Shown here: in pieces, positions 63,520-64,000 of the stretch | How positions within the stretch are numbered: position 1 is the stretch's first letter | Layout of the letters: every line of letters begins with the position of its first letter | Assembly: GCA_950295325.1 (NCBI GenBank) | Contig: OX485807.1 | Location: 18,323,666-18,387,665, forward strand | Length of the DNA stretch: 64,000 nucleotides | Direction of reading: 5' to 3' | Origin: Polytrichum commune | Lineage: Eukaryota; Streptophyta; Polytrichopsida; Polytrichales; Polytrichaceae | Notes under the pieces: model-generated | Databases searched by the model: none | What the model was told of the DNA's origin: nothing | The model's input: only the letters and a program-made list of their open reading frames with translations | Translations under genes and position numbers: made by a program

Positions 63520-63528
63520 TTTCCCGCC
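63520..63528 (-). promoter_or_regulatory. E2F binding site TTTCCCGCC
   Basis: Exact match to the E2F consensus TTTSSCGC, extended to TTTCCCGCC, about 460 bp upstream of the PSF1 start codon. Replication genes of plants are classic E2F targets expressed at G1/S, so the site fits the gene. It lies 36 bp from a MITE insertion. Confidence 0.7.
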
Positions 63529-63544
63529 TCCGCTGTGCAGTGTG

Positions 63545-63549
63545 ATTGG
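63545..63549 (-). promoter_or_regulatory. CCAAT box of PSF1 promoter
   Basis: ATTGG on plus, CCAAT on the coding strand, 17 bp upstream of the E2F site relative to PSF1 transcription. Adjacent CCAAT and E2F elements are a common cell-cycle promoter arrangement (NF-Y with E2F). Confidence 0.5.
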
Positions 63550-63563
63550 CTCAACAATGCTTA

Positions 63564-63898
63564 GGGCCACTTCACACACGAGACTGAAGGCCCGTGACCA
63601 TTGCATTCTAAGATTTCTAATTGGTCGAAAAGGCCGAGACCGTCAACTTCACTTCATACTAGAAGCTGAAGGCGCCTAAGGCCCAAACAAATTATCATGG
63701 ATGGATAGTCTACACGGATTCTTACATGGCACACTATAGATAATGTTTCATGGTTTACCAAATTTTGTGTCAAGTCCATCTCCAACAGGTAGATCTGGCG
63801 CAAATTCCAGGTGACCATGTCGATGGTACGTCTTTTGGATGAGGAAGGGCCCTCACATTCACATGGTCATGGCCCTTGCCTCGTGTGTGAAGTGGCCC
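63564..63898 (+). mobile_element. PIF/Harbinger-like MITE with TTA target duplication, PSF1 promoter
   Basis: 335 bp. Ends GGGCCACTTCACACACGAG and CTCGTGTGTGAAGTGGCCC are perfect complements. TTA duplicated at 63561-63563 and 63899-63901. The best preserved member in the window, so a recent insertion. It sits directly upstream of the CCAAT/E2F elements of PSF1. Confidence 0.92.
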
Positions 63899-64000
63899 TT
63901 ATAGTGGTTTTATATTAGGGTCCAGGTCCAAGAAACTTAGGGTCCCAAACACCCTTTAAGGCTCGTTGTACACATGTGACTATGACCAAAACATATTTTT

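Overview
This is a nuclear window from a land plant. It has three spliced or intact plant-type genes with GT-AG introns, spread through AT-rich, transposon-dense intergenic DNA. The gene set does not fix the species. Only three recognisable genes in 64 kb, together with the sequence style of the genes and repeats, makes me lean weakly towards a non-flowering plant (bryophyte, lycophyte or fern). That is inference.

Layout. 1-13.4 kb is intergenic: inverted-repeat elements (MITEs), an 89-bp tandem repeat and a decayed LINE fragment. 13.4-14.7 kb is a GC-rich promoter and 5' leader. 14716-19149 (+) is a complete nine-exon UDP-glucose 4-epimerase (384 aa) with an intact NAD-binding motif and Ser/Tyr/Lys catalytic residues. 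19.15-21.9 kb holds its 3' flank and a dispersed repeat. 21887-23161 (-) is an intronless BTB/POZ (KCTD-like) protein with polyHis/polyGln and a duplicated Cys/His module I cannot place in a known family. Its promoter lies at 23.2-24.5 kb and contains a TATA box and a second GC-rich block. 25-58 kb is a gene desert of MITEs, tandem arrays, microsatellites and unusually long poly(dG).poly(dC) runs. 59927-63057 (-) is PSF1/GINS1, the DNA replication GINS subunit. Five exons were solved here and only the last few codons are unplaced. Upstream of it are a canonical E2F site and a CCAAT box, and intron 1 holds telo-box-like sequence, which fits an S-phase gene.

The three genes belong to different processes: nucleotide-sugar metabolism, BTB-based protein assembly or ubiquitylation, and replication. 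Nothing suggests a cluster or operon. The most notable non-genic content is a dense set of MITE families: a TTA-duplicating PIF/Harbinger-like family, CACTA-ended families, and a hAT-like foldback with 8-bp duplications. There is also a compact, nearly perfect 41-bp hairpin at 44.0 kb.
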